Shown: positions 26,899-35,338, numbered from the stretch's first letter. The stretch is DNA of 64,000 nucleotides from Lactococcus lactis (GCF_029023865.1 NZ_CP118969.1:682001-746000), one strand, 5' to 3'. Numbers and translations: made by a program. The notes: a model not told the origin generated them from the letters alone.

Positions 26899-27717
26899 CT
26901 ATCGTTTGTTGGGTTTTTTTCTTAATTTCAAATAAACTAAAGAACCATCTGTAGAAATCTTATCTCCCCCACCATTTCTACTTCGATAAGGATTTGTGAA
27001 ATGAGTATATAGCTTCCTTTCTTCAACTAGTCCATGCTCGATGAGTTCATTTGCGATAAGATTTCTTTCTTCATCTATATTCTCATCAATACGATGAGTA
27101 ATTTGTCCTGTAAATAAAGAAAATCTAATACCAATATCTAAAGAAGCGGCACAGACCCAATCAGACTTTACTCCCCCAGGGAGGTAATAATCCTGTGGAG
27201 TTTCCCATAATCTGATATGATGCCTTTGTTTAGGACTGCCAGCAATTTCTTTTTCAAAGGCGAGGTCTTGTTTTTTAGAAAATAAAAAGAGAGAGCTAAC
27301 GGGTGCAGTGGGATAGCTTTGATGTAATAAGCTTGATTTTATAATTTTGAGAGAGGACCTTAAAGTAATTTTATCTGATTTTGTCCACCCCATTCCTAAA
27401 AAAGCAGCTTCTATATCTTCTTTTGAACCGTCAATTAATAAATTTACCGAATCACCTAACACACCATCAGAAGTTCTAGACCTTCCAATAAAGTATTCCG
27501 GTAGATAAATTTTTGTGATGATTTTTGTGATATTGGGGATAATCAGATAGGACAAAATTAGCCATGTGACAATATATAAAAAAATATGAATTTTACGAGT
27601 TAATAACTCTCTGAAAAATAAATCATAAATGGTATATCCAAAGACAACTGCTACTAAAACACGAAAAGTACGAGCGGTGAAATTTATAATTTTAGTTTTT
27701 TGATCCATTGATATCAT
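26899..27717 (-). CDS. LssY C-terminal domain membrane protein
   Basis: The 272-residue product has two membrane segments within about residues 14-65 and a soluble C-terminal part with LssY_C-type patterns: SVNLLIDGSKEDIEAAFLGM, GWTKSDKITLRS, QRHHIRLWET and VCAASLDIGIRFS. The LssY_C domain occurs in DedA/PAP2-type proteins; here it stands alone with a short membrane anchor. Its function is unknown. It lies upstream of the ArsR gene in the same direction. Confidence 0.7.
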   Translation of the reverse strand: MISMDQKTKIINFTARTFRVLVAVVFGYTIYDLFFRELLTRKIHIFLYIVTWLILSYLIIPNITKIITKIYLPEYFIGRSRTSDGVLGDSVNLLIDGSKEDIEAAFLGMGWTKSDKITLRSSLKIIKSSLLHQSYPTAPVSSLFLFSKKQDLAFEKEIAGSPKQRHHIRLWETPQDYYLPGGVKSDWVCAASLDIGIRFSLFTGQITHRIDENIDEERNLIANELIEHGLVEERKLYTHFTNPYRSRNGGGDKISTDGSLVYLKLRKKPNKR

Positions 27718-27809
27718 CTTTCTTATTTAGAGGTTAATGAATATTTTTTGATAAAGTATTATAGATTTTTTGACACAAAATCTATTTATATATCTATTCT
27801 AATTTAAAA

Positions 27810-27902
27810 ATGACTAAAATACTAGAGAGAGTATTGACTAAAGATTTAGAAATAAATAAAATAGATTCGGAAGAAATTGACTATATTATCAGAAAATTAT
27901 AA
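27810..27902 (+). CDS. Possible 30-codon peptide or relic before immunity-like gene
   Basis: The frame encodes 30 residues, beginning MTKILERVLTKDLEINKID, and ends 34 bases before the immunity-like gene. It has no ribosome binding site, but TTGACA (27770-27775) and a TATTCT-like box lie only a few bases upstream of the ATG, so it could be read from a nearly leaderless mRNA. It may equally be a relic or chance frame. No family is recognised. Confidence 0.3.
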   Translation: MTKILERVLTKDLEINKIDSEEIDYIIRKL

Positions 27903-27936
27903 AATAAGCTATCTGAAAGGTTAAAGGAGTGAACAA

Positions 27937-28212
27937 ATGGTCAAAAAAGCGAGTGAAGCAGAAATCTTAGAAGAACTTTATGATTTAATTCTTTGTAAAA
28001 CATTGAATAGCAAAGAACGTGAAGTTTTAGTGAAGAGTAAGAATAATTTAGAAAAGGGAAATTATACTCCGAAGGTAATCAACGATCTCCAACACTCTCT
28101 AGCGCCTCTTGCTAGAAAACAGGAATTATCTAGTGAAGTTGTGAGGTTTTATCTTCAGTTGTCGCAACAATTTATTGAAAGAGGTCAACGTGGAAGTTGG
28201 CTTTCGCTTTAA
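27937..28212 (+). CDS. Bacteriocin immunity-like protein (enterocin A immunity family)
   Basis: A 91-residue cytoplasmic protein, predicted as a four-helix bundle: EILEELYDLILCKTL, SKEREVLVKSKNNLEKG, VINDLQHSLAPLARKQ and EVVRFYLQLSQQF. This length and pattern fits the EntA_Immun family, which protects cells from class IIa pediocin-like bacteriocins that attack the mannose PTS IIC/IID. AAAGGAG precedes the ATG. No bacteriocin structural gene is next to it, so it may be an orphan immunity gene. A second immunity-like protein lies at 61122. Confidence 0.7.
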   Translation: MVKKASEAEILEELYDLILCKTLNSKEREVLVKSKNNLEKGNYTPKVINDLQHSLAPLARKQELSSEVVRFYLQLSQQFIERGQRGSWLSL

Positions 28213-28321
28213 TGATAATAAATCTTTCCTTTAGAATGAGCAAACAATTCAATACACTTTATAATAAATTTTTTATAAAATAAGAGTAGTTTTTTTTTAT
28301 ATATTATAAGGAGATTTTAAA

Positions 28322-28858
28322 ATGGTAAAAAATATATCGTTGGATTGGTTTTTGGGAATTTTATTGCCTTGCTTATGGATTGGTATTGTTTCTGGACTAA
28401 TTTCTGGAATGGTAAAAATTGGTTGGGAAGCCATTCTTCCTCCTCGTACAAAAGAGCGAGATGAAACAAACCCTCCTCAAAAACTTATGCAACAAATTGG
28501 CTTTCCCCAAAAAATTACTCATGCTTACTTTTTGTATTCTAAAGACCAAAAAGTGTATTGGTTTGCCTTGATTCTTCATTTCAGTTTTTCAATTGTTTTT
28601 TCATTTATTTTTGTTGTCTTATCACAAATATGGAGTGGTATAAGCTTAGGCGAGGGGGCTCTTTACGGTATTATTATCTGGTTTTTATGGCATATTCTGT
28701 TAATGCCTATTACTAGAACGGTACCACAACCTTGGAAGCAACCTTTTTCAGAACACTTTTCAGAATTTTTTGGGCACATCGTCTGGGCTTGGTCAATAGC
28801 TGCTGTGAGTTTTTATATGATTGCTACTCACTATTCAGATGTTCTTTCACTTTTCTAA
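28322..28858 (+). CDS. YagU-like (DUF1440) inner membrane protein, copy B
   Basis: The 178-residue paralogue of the protein at 24554. The two share SGMVKIGWEAILPPRT, the NPPQKLMQQ region, YSKDQKVYWFALILHFSFS and EHFSEFFGHIVWAWSIAA. AAGGAG lies before the ATG, and a terminator shared with the convergent gene follows. Function unknown beyond a polytopic membrane protein. Confidence 0.8.
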   Translation: MVKNISLDWFLGILLPCLWIGIVSGLISGMVKIGWEAILPPRTKERDETNPPQKLMQQIGFPQKITHAYFLYSKDQKVYWFALILHFSFSIVFSFIFVVLSQIWSGISLGEGALYGIIIWFLWHILLMPITRTVPQPWKQPFSEHFSEFFGHIVWAWSIAAVSFYMIATHYSDVLSLF

Positions 28859-28861
28859 AAT

Positions 28862-28892
28862 AAAAAGAGCCATTCTTAAGGGGGCTTTTTTT
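28862..28892. terminator. Terminator between convergent genes
   Basis: An imperfect stem containing AGCC and GGCT, flanked by AAAAAG and CTTTTTTT, lies between copy B of the YagU gene and the convergent gene at 28891. Confidence 0.55.
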
Positions 28893-29448
28893 ATTTCAGA
28901 TTTGATGAGAATTTATTCACTTTAAAGAGATTTTCTTCAATAACAAATTCCCACTTTTGTACGTCTTTTTGATATGTTTGTCTATCAGGCAGGGGATCTT
29001 TTAGCATTTCATTATATCTGGACATTGACCTTGAGGTGACAAGGTACATAAGGCTATCATTTTCATCAAAAGATAGAGAATATTTCGCTTTAAGGGAAAT
29101 TTCCACAGTAATTTTATTCTTGAATTGGTGTAGGTTGTTTATTCCTTCAATCTGAATATCAAAAATGGATTCTTTTTTTCCATACATATCATTGTGAACA
29201 ATATGTTTGTCCTGTTTTTTTAGTAAATTTTTACTGTAAAATTGACTGTTTTGATATAGTTTTGACTGATTCCATGAGCTAAGAACAGCTAAAATAAGAG
29301 CTTCAATCTCATCAGCCTTAATTACGTCTTCTGAGATATTTTTAGCGGTAATATATTTTTTTTTAGTTAATTTTTCAATTAACAATAAGGCAAGTGGTGA
29401 TAAAACTAGAATAGGGATTAGAAGTAGTTTCAGGGAAAATAGATTCAT
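28891..29448 (-). CDS. Unknown protein with one N-terminal membrane segment
   Basis: The 185-residue product begins with a hydrophobic stretch (LLLIPILVLSPLALLLIEKL) and is then soluble. The soluble part, with ALILAVLSSWNQSKLYQN and FDIQIEGINNL, looks like a small ligand-binding (NTF2/TIM44-like) fold, but I do not recognise a family with confidence. It is the last gene of a three-gene unit with two lipoproteins, only one base after the preceding stop. Its likely place is the cell envelope. Confidence 0.6.
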   Translation of the reverse strand: MNLFSLKLLLIPILVLSPLALLLIEKLTKKKYITAKNISEDVIKADEIEALILAVLSSWNQSKLYQNSQFYSKNLLKKQDKHIVHNDMYGKKESIFDIQIEGINNLHQFKNKITVEISLKAKYSLSFDENDSLMYLVTSRSMSRYNEMLKDPLPDRQTYQKDVQKWEFVIEENLFKVNKFSSNLK

Positions 29449-29449
29449 A

Positions 29450-30394
29450 TTAATTTGTGGTTTCTACGGGGGTTAAATAAGCTTTAAATTCGTGATCTGT
29501 GGAGCTGTCTCTTGTTGTGATAGTGCACTCATCAAAATGAGTGATATTTGATGAAACTGTAGCTCTATAGGCAGAAACAGTAATCTCTTGACTTAATGTT
29601 GAGTCGGGAATGCTATATGCTAAGGTCACTTCTTCCAAGTCCATAAATAAATCTCTGAAACTTAATTTTTTTATTTTTTCTTTTGTTTCGTTTAAATTTT
29701 CTGAGGCACTCCATCCAAGATCTAAAAGAGTGTCAAAATCGTAATATGAAATTTTTATTGCAGCATCAGAGATATTTTTGTCTTTAAAGTTGACTGACAT
29801 CGTTTTATCCCGAGCACCTCCAGTAAAGGAAATGTCAAAGAAGAGAAATTTAGGTGCGGAGATGGTTAGAGTGGCATCAGGATCTGGAGAATCATGATTT
29901 AAATTAACTTGGGCATTTCCTTTGGCATTCGACCAGTTTCCTGCAATTGCCTCTTCAAAATCCTTCAAAAAAGATTGATTTTGAGCCTTCCATGCTTCAT
30001 TAACTGAAGTCATGTTATTTTTAATTGGAGTTATTGCTTTTTTATACTGAACGGAATTTTTCCGATAGTAGATCATCTTTTGCTTTTTATTGCTTAGTGT
30101 CAAAATGTTTCCCGAAATATCAAAAGATGTTTGATATTTGTAGGAGTTGAGATAACTTAATTCATGTTTCTTTTCATTAAATTGATAATTTTTTTCTTTA
30201 GTGAAATTAACGATAGAAGTACTCTTATTGGGAAAATCTAATAATTTGAGATTACTTGTTACTTGTATGGGTTCTTGTAATAGTTCCCACTGACCCTTTA
30301 TTAGTGTACTTTCTGACTTTGTTAGTTTGCTACATGCTGAAAGAGAGAAAAAAGTTGTTATTAGTATAGCTACTACGATAATTTTATTTTTCAA
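29450..30394 (-). CDS. Lipoprotein, paralogue of the next gene
   Basis: A 314-residue protein with a lipoprotein signal peptide (ITTFFSLSACSK, lipobox LSAC, Cys21). Halfway along is a pattern shared with the lipoprotein at 30398: VNEAWKAQNQSFLKDFEEAIAGNW in this one, LNEVWKAKTDIIEKSLKEAMIGTW in the other. The first half in both has WxxxxxPIxxTxxLKLLDF-type sequence. No enzyme motif is visible. The function is unknown; an extracellular binding or stress role is speculative. Confidence 0.65.
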   Translation of the reverse strand: MKNKIIVVAILITTFFSLSACSKLTKSESTLIKGQWELLQEPIQVTSNLKLLDFPNKSTSIVNFTKEKNYQFNEKKHELSYLNSYKYQTSFDISGNILTLSNKKQKMIYYRKNSVQYKKAITPIKNNMTSVNEAWKAQNQSFLKDFEEAIAGNWSNAKGNAQVNLNHDSPDPDATLTISAPKFLFFDISFTGGARDKTMSVNFKDKNISDAAIKISYYDFDTLLDLGWSASENLNETKEKIKKLSFRDLFMDLEEVTLAYSIPDSTLSQEITVSAYRATVSSNITHFDECTITTRDSSTDHEFKAYLTPVETTN

Positions 30395-30397
30395 TTT

Positions 30398-31393
30398 TTA
30401 CTCCGTTTTAGAAACATTTCCAGAAATTTGAACCCCTTCATCACCACATTGTGTGATGAGTAAGGCAGTATCAAATGATAACTTTCCGTTCTTATATGAA
30501 AGTTCGGAAGGGGAAAAGCTTTGAGAAATCGTGCCAGTATCAGTTGTTACATCATAGGAAAAAGCAATATATTTGATACGGTTAAACATTTGTTCGGCGG
30601 TGAGGTCTTTAATGATATTTAAAAGTTTCTTAGGATCTACTGGAATATGATCTGAAGGTTCTAATCCTAAAATTCCATTAGGTTGATAAGAAGCATAAGC
30701 GTTGTGAATTACTTTTTGGTCAAAATTTGTCAAAGAATCAGAAGAGGCGTGAAATGAAAGATTAGTTCCACCATCAAAAGTTAATGTTTGCATTCCGGGC
30801 GCCCAAGCCACACCTTGCCCAGTAGTTGCTACTGCCTTAAAGTGGCCTGACCATGTTCCAATCATTGCTTCCTTGAGTGATTTTTCAATGATGTCTGTTT
30901 TTGCTTTCCAAACTTCATTCAAATGAGTCACTGATTTTTTCTCTTTGGCTTCTTTGTCGTTAATTTCTTTGGTCTTTTCTTTTTCAAGCTTACTTCCTAC
31001 TCGATAATAAACATTTCCACCAATATCTGAACTCGTCGTATCAAATTTTAAAATATCCTGACCATGTTCTAACTTATAATCATAACTGTATGAACCAATA
31101 ATAATTTGTCGACCTAGCTTATAGTCGTATTCATTAGTAGCAAGTGTGACTTTTTTCTTATCAAACTTGATTTTTTCACTGGTAGATGCGGTTAAATCTA
31201 GCAGTTTATGTGCATCTGCAGTACTCGTTGTTTTCGGAAGATTGATTTTACTTTCAGAATACGAAATCCACTCCCCTTGAATAGCTTGGTGAGGATTAGT
31301 ATTAGTTTTAACGCTATCTTTACTTGAAGTTTTACAGCTGCTTAAAATTCCAATAGAAAAAATAGCAAAGATGATAATAAAAAATTTTTTCAT
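30398..31393 (-). CDS. Lipoprotein, first gene of the unknown three-gene unit
   Basis: A 331-residue lipoprotein: a Phe/Ile-rich signal ending in GILSSCKTS (lipobox LSSC, Cys20). It contains a KLLDLTAS segment, a YDYKLGRQIIIGSY segment, a WKAxxxxxxK...AMIGTW block at about residue 172 and a Gly-rich YQPNGILGLEPS segment. It resembles the following lipoprotein, so the pair arose by duplication. Three bases separate the two genes. No function is recognised. Confidence 0.65.
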   Translation of the reverse strand: MKKFFIIIFAIFSIGILSSCKTSSKDSVKTNTNPHQAIQGEWISYSESKINLPKTTSTADAHKLLDLTASTSEKIKFDKKKVTLATNEYDYKLGRQIIIGSYSYDYKLEHGQDILKFDTTSSDIGGNVYYRVGSKLEKEKTKEINDKEAKEKKSVTHLNEVWKAKTDIIEKSLKEAMIGTWSGHFKAVATTGQGVAWAPGMQTLTFDGGTNLSFHASSDSLTNFDQKVIHNAYASYQPNGILGLEPSDHIPVDPKKLLNIIKDLTAEQMFNRIKYIAFSYDVTTDTGTISQSFSPSELSYKNGKLSFDTALLITQCGDEGVQISGNVSKTE

Positions 31394-31607
31394 AAATTTA
31401 TATACTCCAATTTTGGTGACATTACGGCTTAATTATAGCATATAAGTGAATAAATATAAGTAATATCAGAAAAATGATGATGTATTTTGAAGATTATTTA
31501 TAAAATTATTATGCAAGTGCATTTTGTCAAACAGTTATTGAATATGTTGATATAAATTCTAAGGGGGTTATGATACAATAGTTTAAGAAATTAGAAAAGA
31601 GCTTAAC

Positions 31608-32081
31608 ATGAAAATTAATACAATTCCACTAAAAATTGTCGTGTCAGTCATTATGGTTATAACAGTGATATTGTCTATTGTATTTGGGATAGGAATATGG
31701 GAAATTTTCCATAAACCTGATATATTGTTTATAAAAGTTTTATTTTATTTTTCATTTCTTATATCTTTGTTGTTAAATTTAGTATCTTGCTCTCAAGTAT
31801 ATAAGATATTAAAATATATGGATAAAGATGTTATATTCACCAAACAAATTCAGGGAATAATTAATAGAATAAAGAAGATAACATATGCTGTATTTGTTGT
31901 TTTATGGGGAATTTTCCCAATGATGTATCATGCGGCAATGACTACAAAGGTTTATGCTACGATTCCAATTGCACTAGTTTTCATTTTTTCACCTTTAATT
32001 TTAAGTACATTTACTGCCGTAATTGAACAACTCCTCAGAAAAATTATTGAAATAAAATCTGAAAATGATTTAACAGTATAA
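31608..32081 (+). CDS. DUF2975 membrane protein
   Basis: The 157-residue protein has four membrane segments (about residues 8-31, 44-64, 91-111 and 118-140), typical of DUF2975. Such proteins are usually encoded with a small YozG-type helix-turn-helix regulator, as here with the gene at 32098. A TGATACAAT extended -10 about 35 bases upstream drives it. The pair is probably a membrane sensor or target plus its regulator, but the biological role is not known. Confidence 0.75.
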   Translation: MKINTIPLKIVVSVIMVITVILSIVFGIGIWEIFHKPDILFIKVLFYFSFLISLLLNLVSCSQVYKILKYMDKDVIFTKQIQGIINRIKKITYAVFVVLWGIFPMMYHAAMTTKVYATIPIALVFIFSPLILSTFTAVIEQLLRKIIEIKSENDLTV

Positions 32082-32097
32082 GAGGAGGAAGAAATTA

Positions 32098-32304
32098 ATG
32101 GCGATTAAAGTACATATAGATAGAATTTTGGTAGAACGGCAAATGTCCGTGACAGAGTTGTCAGAAAAAGTTGGTATTACGATGGCCAATATTTCGGTAT
32201 TAAAAAATGGAAAAGCCAAGGCTATACGTTTCTCCACTTTAGAAAGTTTGTGTAAAGTATTAAACTGTCAACCAGGAGATTTACTTGAATATATAGAGGA
32301 CTAA
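32098..32304 (+). CDS. Small XRE/YozG-type regulator
   Basis: A 68-residue Cro/C1-type helix-turn-helix protein made of little more than the DNA-binding domain: ERQMSVTELSEKVGITMANISVLKNG holds the two helices, and LCKVLNCQPGDLLEY is the usual C-terminal YozG pattern. AGGAGGAAG precedes the ATG, 16 bases after the DUF2975 gene, so the two are co-transcribed. Confidence 0.88.
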   Translation: MAIKVHIDRILVERQMSVTELSEKVGITMANISVLKNGKAKAIRFSTLESLCKVLNCQPGDLLEYIED

Positions 32305-32402
32305 TTATTTAAATAATAAATAAAAACACCTAGAGGTGTTTTTTTATTTCTTTAAATATCAAGATAAACAATAAAAATATATCGTAAAACGATAAAAAAG
32401 TG

Positions 32403-32431
32403 TTGACAATCAGTAATTTTTTTACTAAAAT
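32403..32431 (+). promoter_or_regulatory. Near-consensus promoter driving a 235-base leader
   Basis: TTGACA (32403-32408), 17 bases and TAAAAT (32426-32431). Transcription should start near 32438, but the next real gene begins only at 32666. Confidence 0.75.
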
Positions 32432-32454
32432 AAAGTGGTATTTTGATATCAAAA

Positions 32455-32496
32455 AAATGATTTACTCGCATCGACCAAAATTTGAGTAAATCATTT
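32455..32496 (+). ncRNA. Candidate leader RNA hairpin
   Basis: AAATGATTTACTC and GAGTAAATCATTT form a perfect 13-bp stem near the predicted transcript start. A 10-codon frame (MIYSHRPKFE) starts in the stem but has no ribosome binding site. The rest of the gap to 32665 holds TTTGCTAC/GTAGCA and no clear terminator. It could be a regulatory leader or small RNA. Confidence 0.4.
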
Positions 32497-32665
32497 ATAG
32501 AGAAAATAACAAAATTAATGAGGTCTTTTGTGAAGACACCAGTTCTTTTTTGCTACCTTAAAATATTGTAGCATGTATGGTAAAGTAGCACAAGACTTGT
32601 TCTCCTATTACTATAATAGGAACCAAAATAAAGGATAGAAAATCTAAAATAAAGAAATTAATGAT

Positions 32666-32977
32666 ATGAAAAAGAGAAAAAGGATCAAAATTTCTCCAAT
32701 ACAAGGTGCTGTAATAGTTTTAATGTGTTTTATGGTAATAAGTATCGTCTTTAATATCCACGAATCACAACGGTGTGAGGTGTTAATACAAAAGTATAAA
32801 GTTGAACATATAGCGCGTGCTCGTCAATACAATATGATTATGCTGCTTTATAAATCAGTACCAATTGAATGGGAGAATGCCCAAAATGAAAATTCTAAAT
32901 TATCGGATACAAAGTTGGTGAAAACTCTAGATGATGCTAAAGAGTTTAATGAAAAGGAAAGTAAGATAGGACAATGA
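32666..32977 (+). CDS. Unknown small membrane protein, 103 aa
   Basis: The protein has a very basic start (MKKRKRIKIS), one membrane segment at about residues 12-31 and a hydrophilic part with RARQYNMIMLLYKSVPIEWENAQNENSKLSD. It resembles neither a known enzyme nor a known bacteriocin. The ribosome binding site is weak (AAAGAAA). Its stop overlaps the start of the next gene (ATGA), so the two are translationally coupled. Located between a YozG regulator and an LPXTG surface protein. Confidence 0.6.
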   Translation: MKKRKRIKISPIQGAVIVLMCFMVISIVFNIHESQRCEVLIQKYKVEHIARARQYNMIMLLYKSVPIEWENAQNENSKLSDTKLVKTLDDAKEFNEKESKIGQ

Positions 32978-33165
32978 GAAAAGTTGGAATAATCTGTCTC
33001 ATATTTCTTACCCTAATCGTTTCATTGATTGCTTTTAAAGTGTATATAAATTATGAGCTTGACAGAAGAATAACTCTTGAATTTAAAAAAGAACAACATA
33101 GTATAGAAAGAAGTGCTAGAAATACGGTAGGGAGCACTTTTACAGAACAAACTGGATGTTCATAG
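32974..33165 (+). CDS. Unknown small membrane protein, 63 aa
   Basis: A 63-residue product with one N-terminal membrane segment (VGIICLIFLTLIVSLIAFKVYI) and a polar C-terminus ending in FTEQTGCS. The start overlaps the previous stop by four bases. No family recognised. It may work with its neighbour as a pair of small membrane proteins. Confidence 0.6.
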   Translation: MRKVGIICLIFLTLIVSLIAFKVYINYELDRRITLEFKKEQHSIERSARNTVGSTFTEQTGCS

Positions 33166-33314
33166 TAAAAACTTAGATATCTTTAGCATTAAATGATGAC
33201 CCTTGTTGCAATTTTTAAGCGACAGGGGTTAAGGCATTGTAAGGGTGGAAGAGTTATTTCCCTCCTACAAAAATATGGACTTAAAAGTCTGAATAAAAAA
33301 GGAAGATAGACTTC

Positions 33315-34460
33315 ATGAAAAATTCTAAAATTTTACTTACCACGGTGACATTACTGACACTTACTGCAATTGGTATGCAAAGCGTAGATGCAGCTACTGT
33401 ATCAGGCGCAGAAAATAGTACGGAGAAATCATTAAATAATCCCCAAAATAGTTCAACAGATTCAACACCAACACAAGATGAGTTAAGAGCACGTTTTAAT
33501 GAACTCAAAGCTCAAAAAGAGGCGAATCAAGAGGCAGCGACATACAATAAAAATGCAAGTGATGAAAAAAATGCAGAACTTACTTCTCAACATAAAGTAA
33601 TGGATATTGCAACAAATCAAGTGGCCGCTACAAATAATCTCCTTGCTACCCCATATAAATATGCGGAAATTGAAGCGCAAGAAGCGGCGGCAGGGAATCC
33701 AAATTCAATATCTGGAACAGATTACAAGAATTCAGAGCTTCAAGCACAGCATGAAGAGCAACAAACAGAATTAAGAGCAGAATTTAATAATCTTAAAGCG
33801 GCTAAATATAATCAATCTCCTTCAGATTATAAAGCTACAGAGCTTCAAGCACAGCATGAAGAGCAACAAACAGAATTAAGAGCAGAATTTAATAATCTTA
33901 AAGCAGCTAAGTATAACCAATCTCCTTCAGCGTATAAAGATGCTGAAATATCAGCACAAGAAGCATCAATCGGAAACCCAGATAATATCAAAGATAGTGA
34001 CTATAAAACAGCAGTTTTAAAGCGTCAAGCATCTGAAAAAGAAGCACAAGAACATAATATTAGTGGAACAGATTACCGTAAGAGCGTCACTAAGTTGCAA
34101 GAGTTAAACAAAAAAGATAGTGCAAAAACTACAGAAACTACAGAAACAACTAATAAAGTGGCTGGAAAAGAAGCTGTTAAAGTCAATCCTATCGTTTCAA
34201 GTGGAACGGTATCAATCCATAGTGCACAACCTGAAAGTGCTAAAGCTGTAAAAGCAACAGCTACGGGAACAAAAGCTATTACAACGTCTGCAACTAAATC
34301 AGCTAATCAAAATGAAATTAAAACTCTTGCTGCAAGTTTACCAACAACAGGTGATGATGCGGGTTTCTCACTTTTTCTTACATTTATAGGAATGATACTT
34401 TTTGGTGCTGTAGGAGTTATCCTTGCGTTATTTCAAAAACATGGACGTCATAGTAAATAA
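33315..34460 (+). CDS. LPXTG-anchored surface protein with internal repeats
   Basis: The 381-residue protein has a signal peptide (about residues 1-27, ending VDAA), a coiled-coil-like repeat region and a sortase signal LPTTGDD near residue 342, followed by a membrane helix and a basic tail KHGRHSK. Sortase A should fix it to peptidoglycan. A 35-residue unit occurs twice in tandem, nearly identical in DNA (33735-33839 and 33840-33944); further degenerate copies share S..DYK..EL.AQ. A GGAAG ribosome binding site precedes the ATG. Ligand unknown; it may be an adhesin or spacer protein. Confidence 0.85.
   Translation: MKNSKILLTTVTLLTLTAIGMQSVDAATVSGAENSTEKSLNNPQNSSTDSTPTQDELRARFNELKAQKEANQEAATYNKNASDEKNAELTSQHKVMDIATNQVAATNNLLATPYKYAEIEAQEAAAGNPNSISGTDYKNSELQAQHEEQQTELRAEFNNLKAAKYNQSPSDYKATELQAQHEEQQTELRAEFNNLKAAKYNQSPSAYKDAEISAQEASIGNPDNIKDSDYKTAVLKRQASEKEAQEHNISGTDYRKSVTKLQELNKKDSAKTTETTETTNKVAGKEAVKVNPIVSSGTVSIHSAQPESAKAVKATATGTKAITTSATKSANQNEIKTLAASLPTTGDDAGFSLFLTFIGMILFGAVGVILALFQKHGRHSK
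33735..33944 (+). repeat. Tandem 105-bp repeat inside the LPXTG gene
   Basis: Two copies of 105 bp (35 codons), starting at 33735 and 33840, share GAGCTTCAAGCACAGCATGA and differ mainly near the end. Such in-frame repeats can vary in number between strains. Confidence 0.85.
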
Positions 34461-34589
34461 TTCTGGTTTATTGAAGATTTTGTTCAATTTGCGTTGAAAC
34501 TATTATGCTGAAGATTCTCAAACCTTAAACTTATATTTATACTTGGGAGTAGGTATAATTAATATAGTGAGAATCGTAGTTTATTTATT

Positions 34590-35261
34590 ATGAGAGAGAA
34601 AAAAGAGATGGGACAGAAAATAAAGTCAACGGATATTCTGAGAACGATAATTGGACTTTTATTATTGTTTGTCGGCTTCTATATCATGTCAAGTATTGAT
34701 TTACATATTGGATATGTTCAAGAATTTACACTTCTGATTTTTAGTATTGTAGGAGTAGCTGTGATTTTTGGAAATCAGGCATTGATATGGTTTTCAAAAC
34801 CACAGGGAAGATATACAAAAATTGCCATTGCATGTTTAATTATTAATACGGTATGGTCAATGCTTGGAGGAATTATTGTTGCACTGATTTTTGGTAATTC
34901 AGGGAATCATGCCAATGCAGTATTTGGAGATTATATCATGATATTTTTCGTCCCGTTTATGATTATGGGCGAAGAATTATTTTCAATCGGAATATTGGAA
35001 ATACTTCGTACAAAGTGGGGATTATCAACTATGATTTCGACTTTAGTCACTTCGGTAATCTTTGGTTTAATTCATTTTAATACCTATAATGGTGGAAATG
35101 TTTTGCGAACAATTATTCAAATCTTATTAGTTCAGGGAGTGGCGAGATTGATATTCAATTACGCTTACTTGAAAACATCGAGTATTTGGACTTCGTATGC
35201 TGTTCATTTAGTCTTTGATTTAGTGTTTCTATTTGTTTTACCTTTTGTGATACCGAAATAA
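34590..35261 (+). CDS. CPBP family intramembrane metalloprotease, second copy
   Basis: About 220 residues with several membrane segments. The CPBP motifs are MGEELFSIGILEIL, FGLIHFNTYN and HLVFDLV, which provide the Glu pair and metal-binding His residues. The frame opens at 34590, but ATG 34608 (MGQKIKST) is also possible because GAGAG lies at better spacing. A TATAAT box is at 34554-34559. Such proteins can be bacteriocin immunity factors or peptide-processing proteases; the adjacent LPXTG gene gives no direct clue. Confidence 0.8.
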   Translation: MREKKEMGQKIKSTDILRTIIGLLLLFVGFYIMSSIDLHIGYVQEFTLLIFSIVGVAVIFGNQALIWFSKPQGRYTKIAIACLIINTVWSMLGGIIVALIFGNSGNHANAVFGDYIMIFFVPFMIMGEELFSIGILEILRTKWGLSTMISTLVTSVIFGLIHFNTYNGGNVLRTIIQILLVQGVARLIFNYAYLKTSSIWTSYAVHLVFDLVFLFVLPFVIPK

Positions 35262-35338
35262 GGATAGGTTATAATAATATTTTGATTAAAGATTCATCTG
35301 GTAACTAATTAAAAATATGCTTAGATCAAAAAAAGAAT

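Noticed and set aside
32518-32571. 17-codon frame in the leader before 32666
   Set aside because: No ribosome binding site and no sign of conservation to judge it by.
33199-33230. ACCCTTGT/ACAGGGGT hairpin before the LPXTG gene
   Set aside because: It lacks a T run and has G:U pairs; it could be a chance stem, so it is not listed as a terminator.
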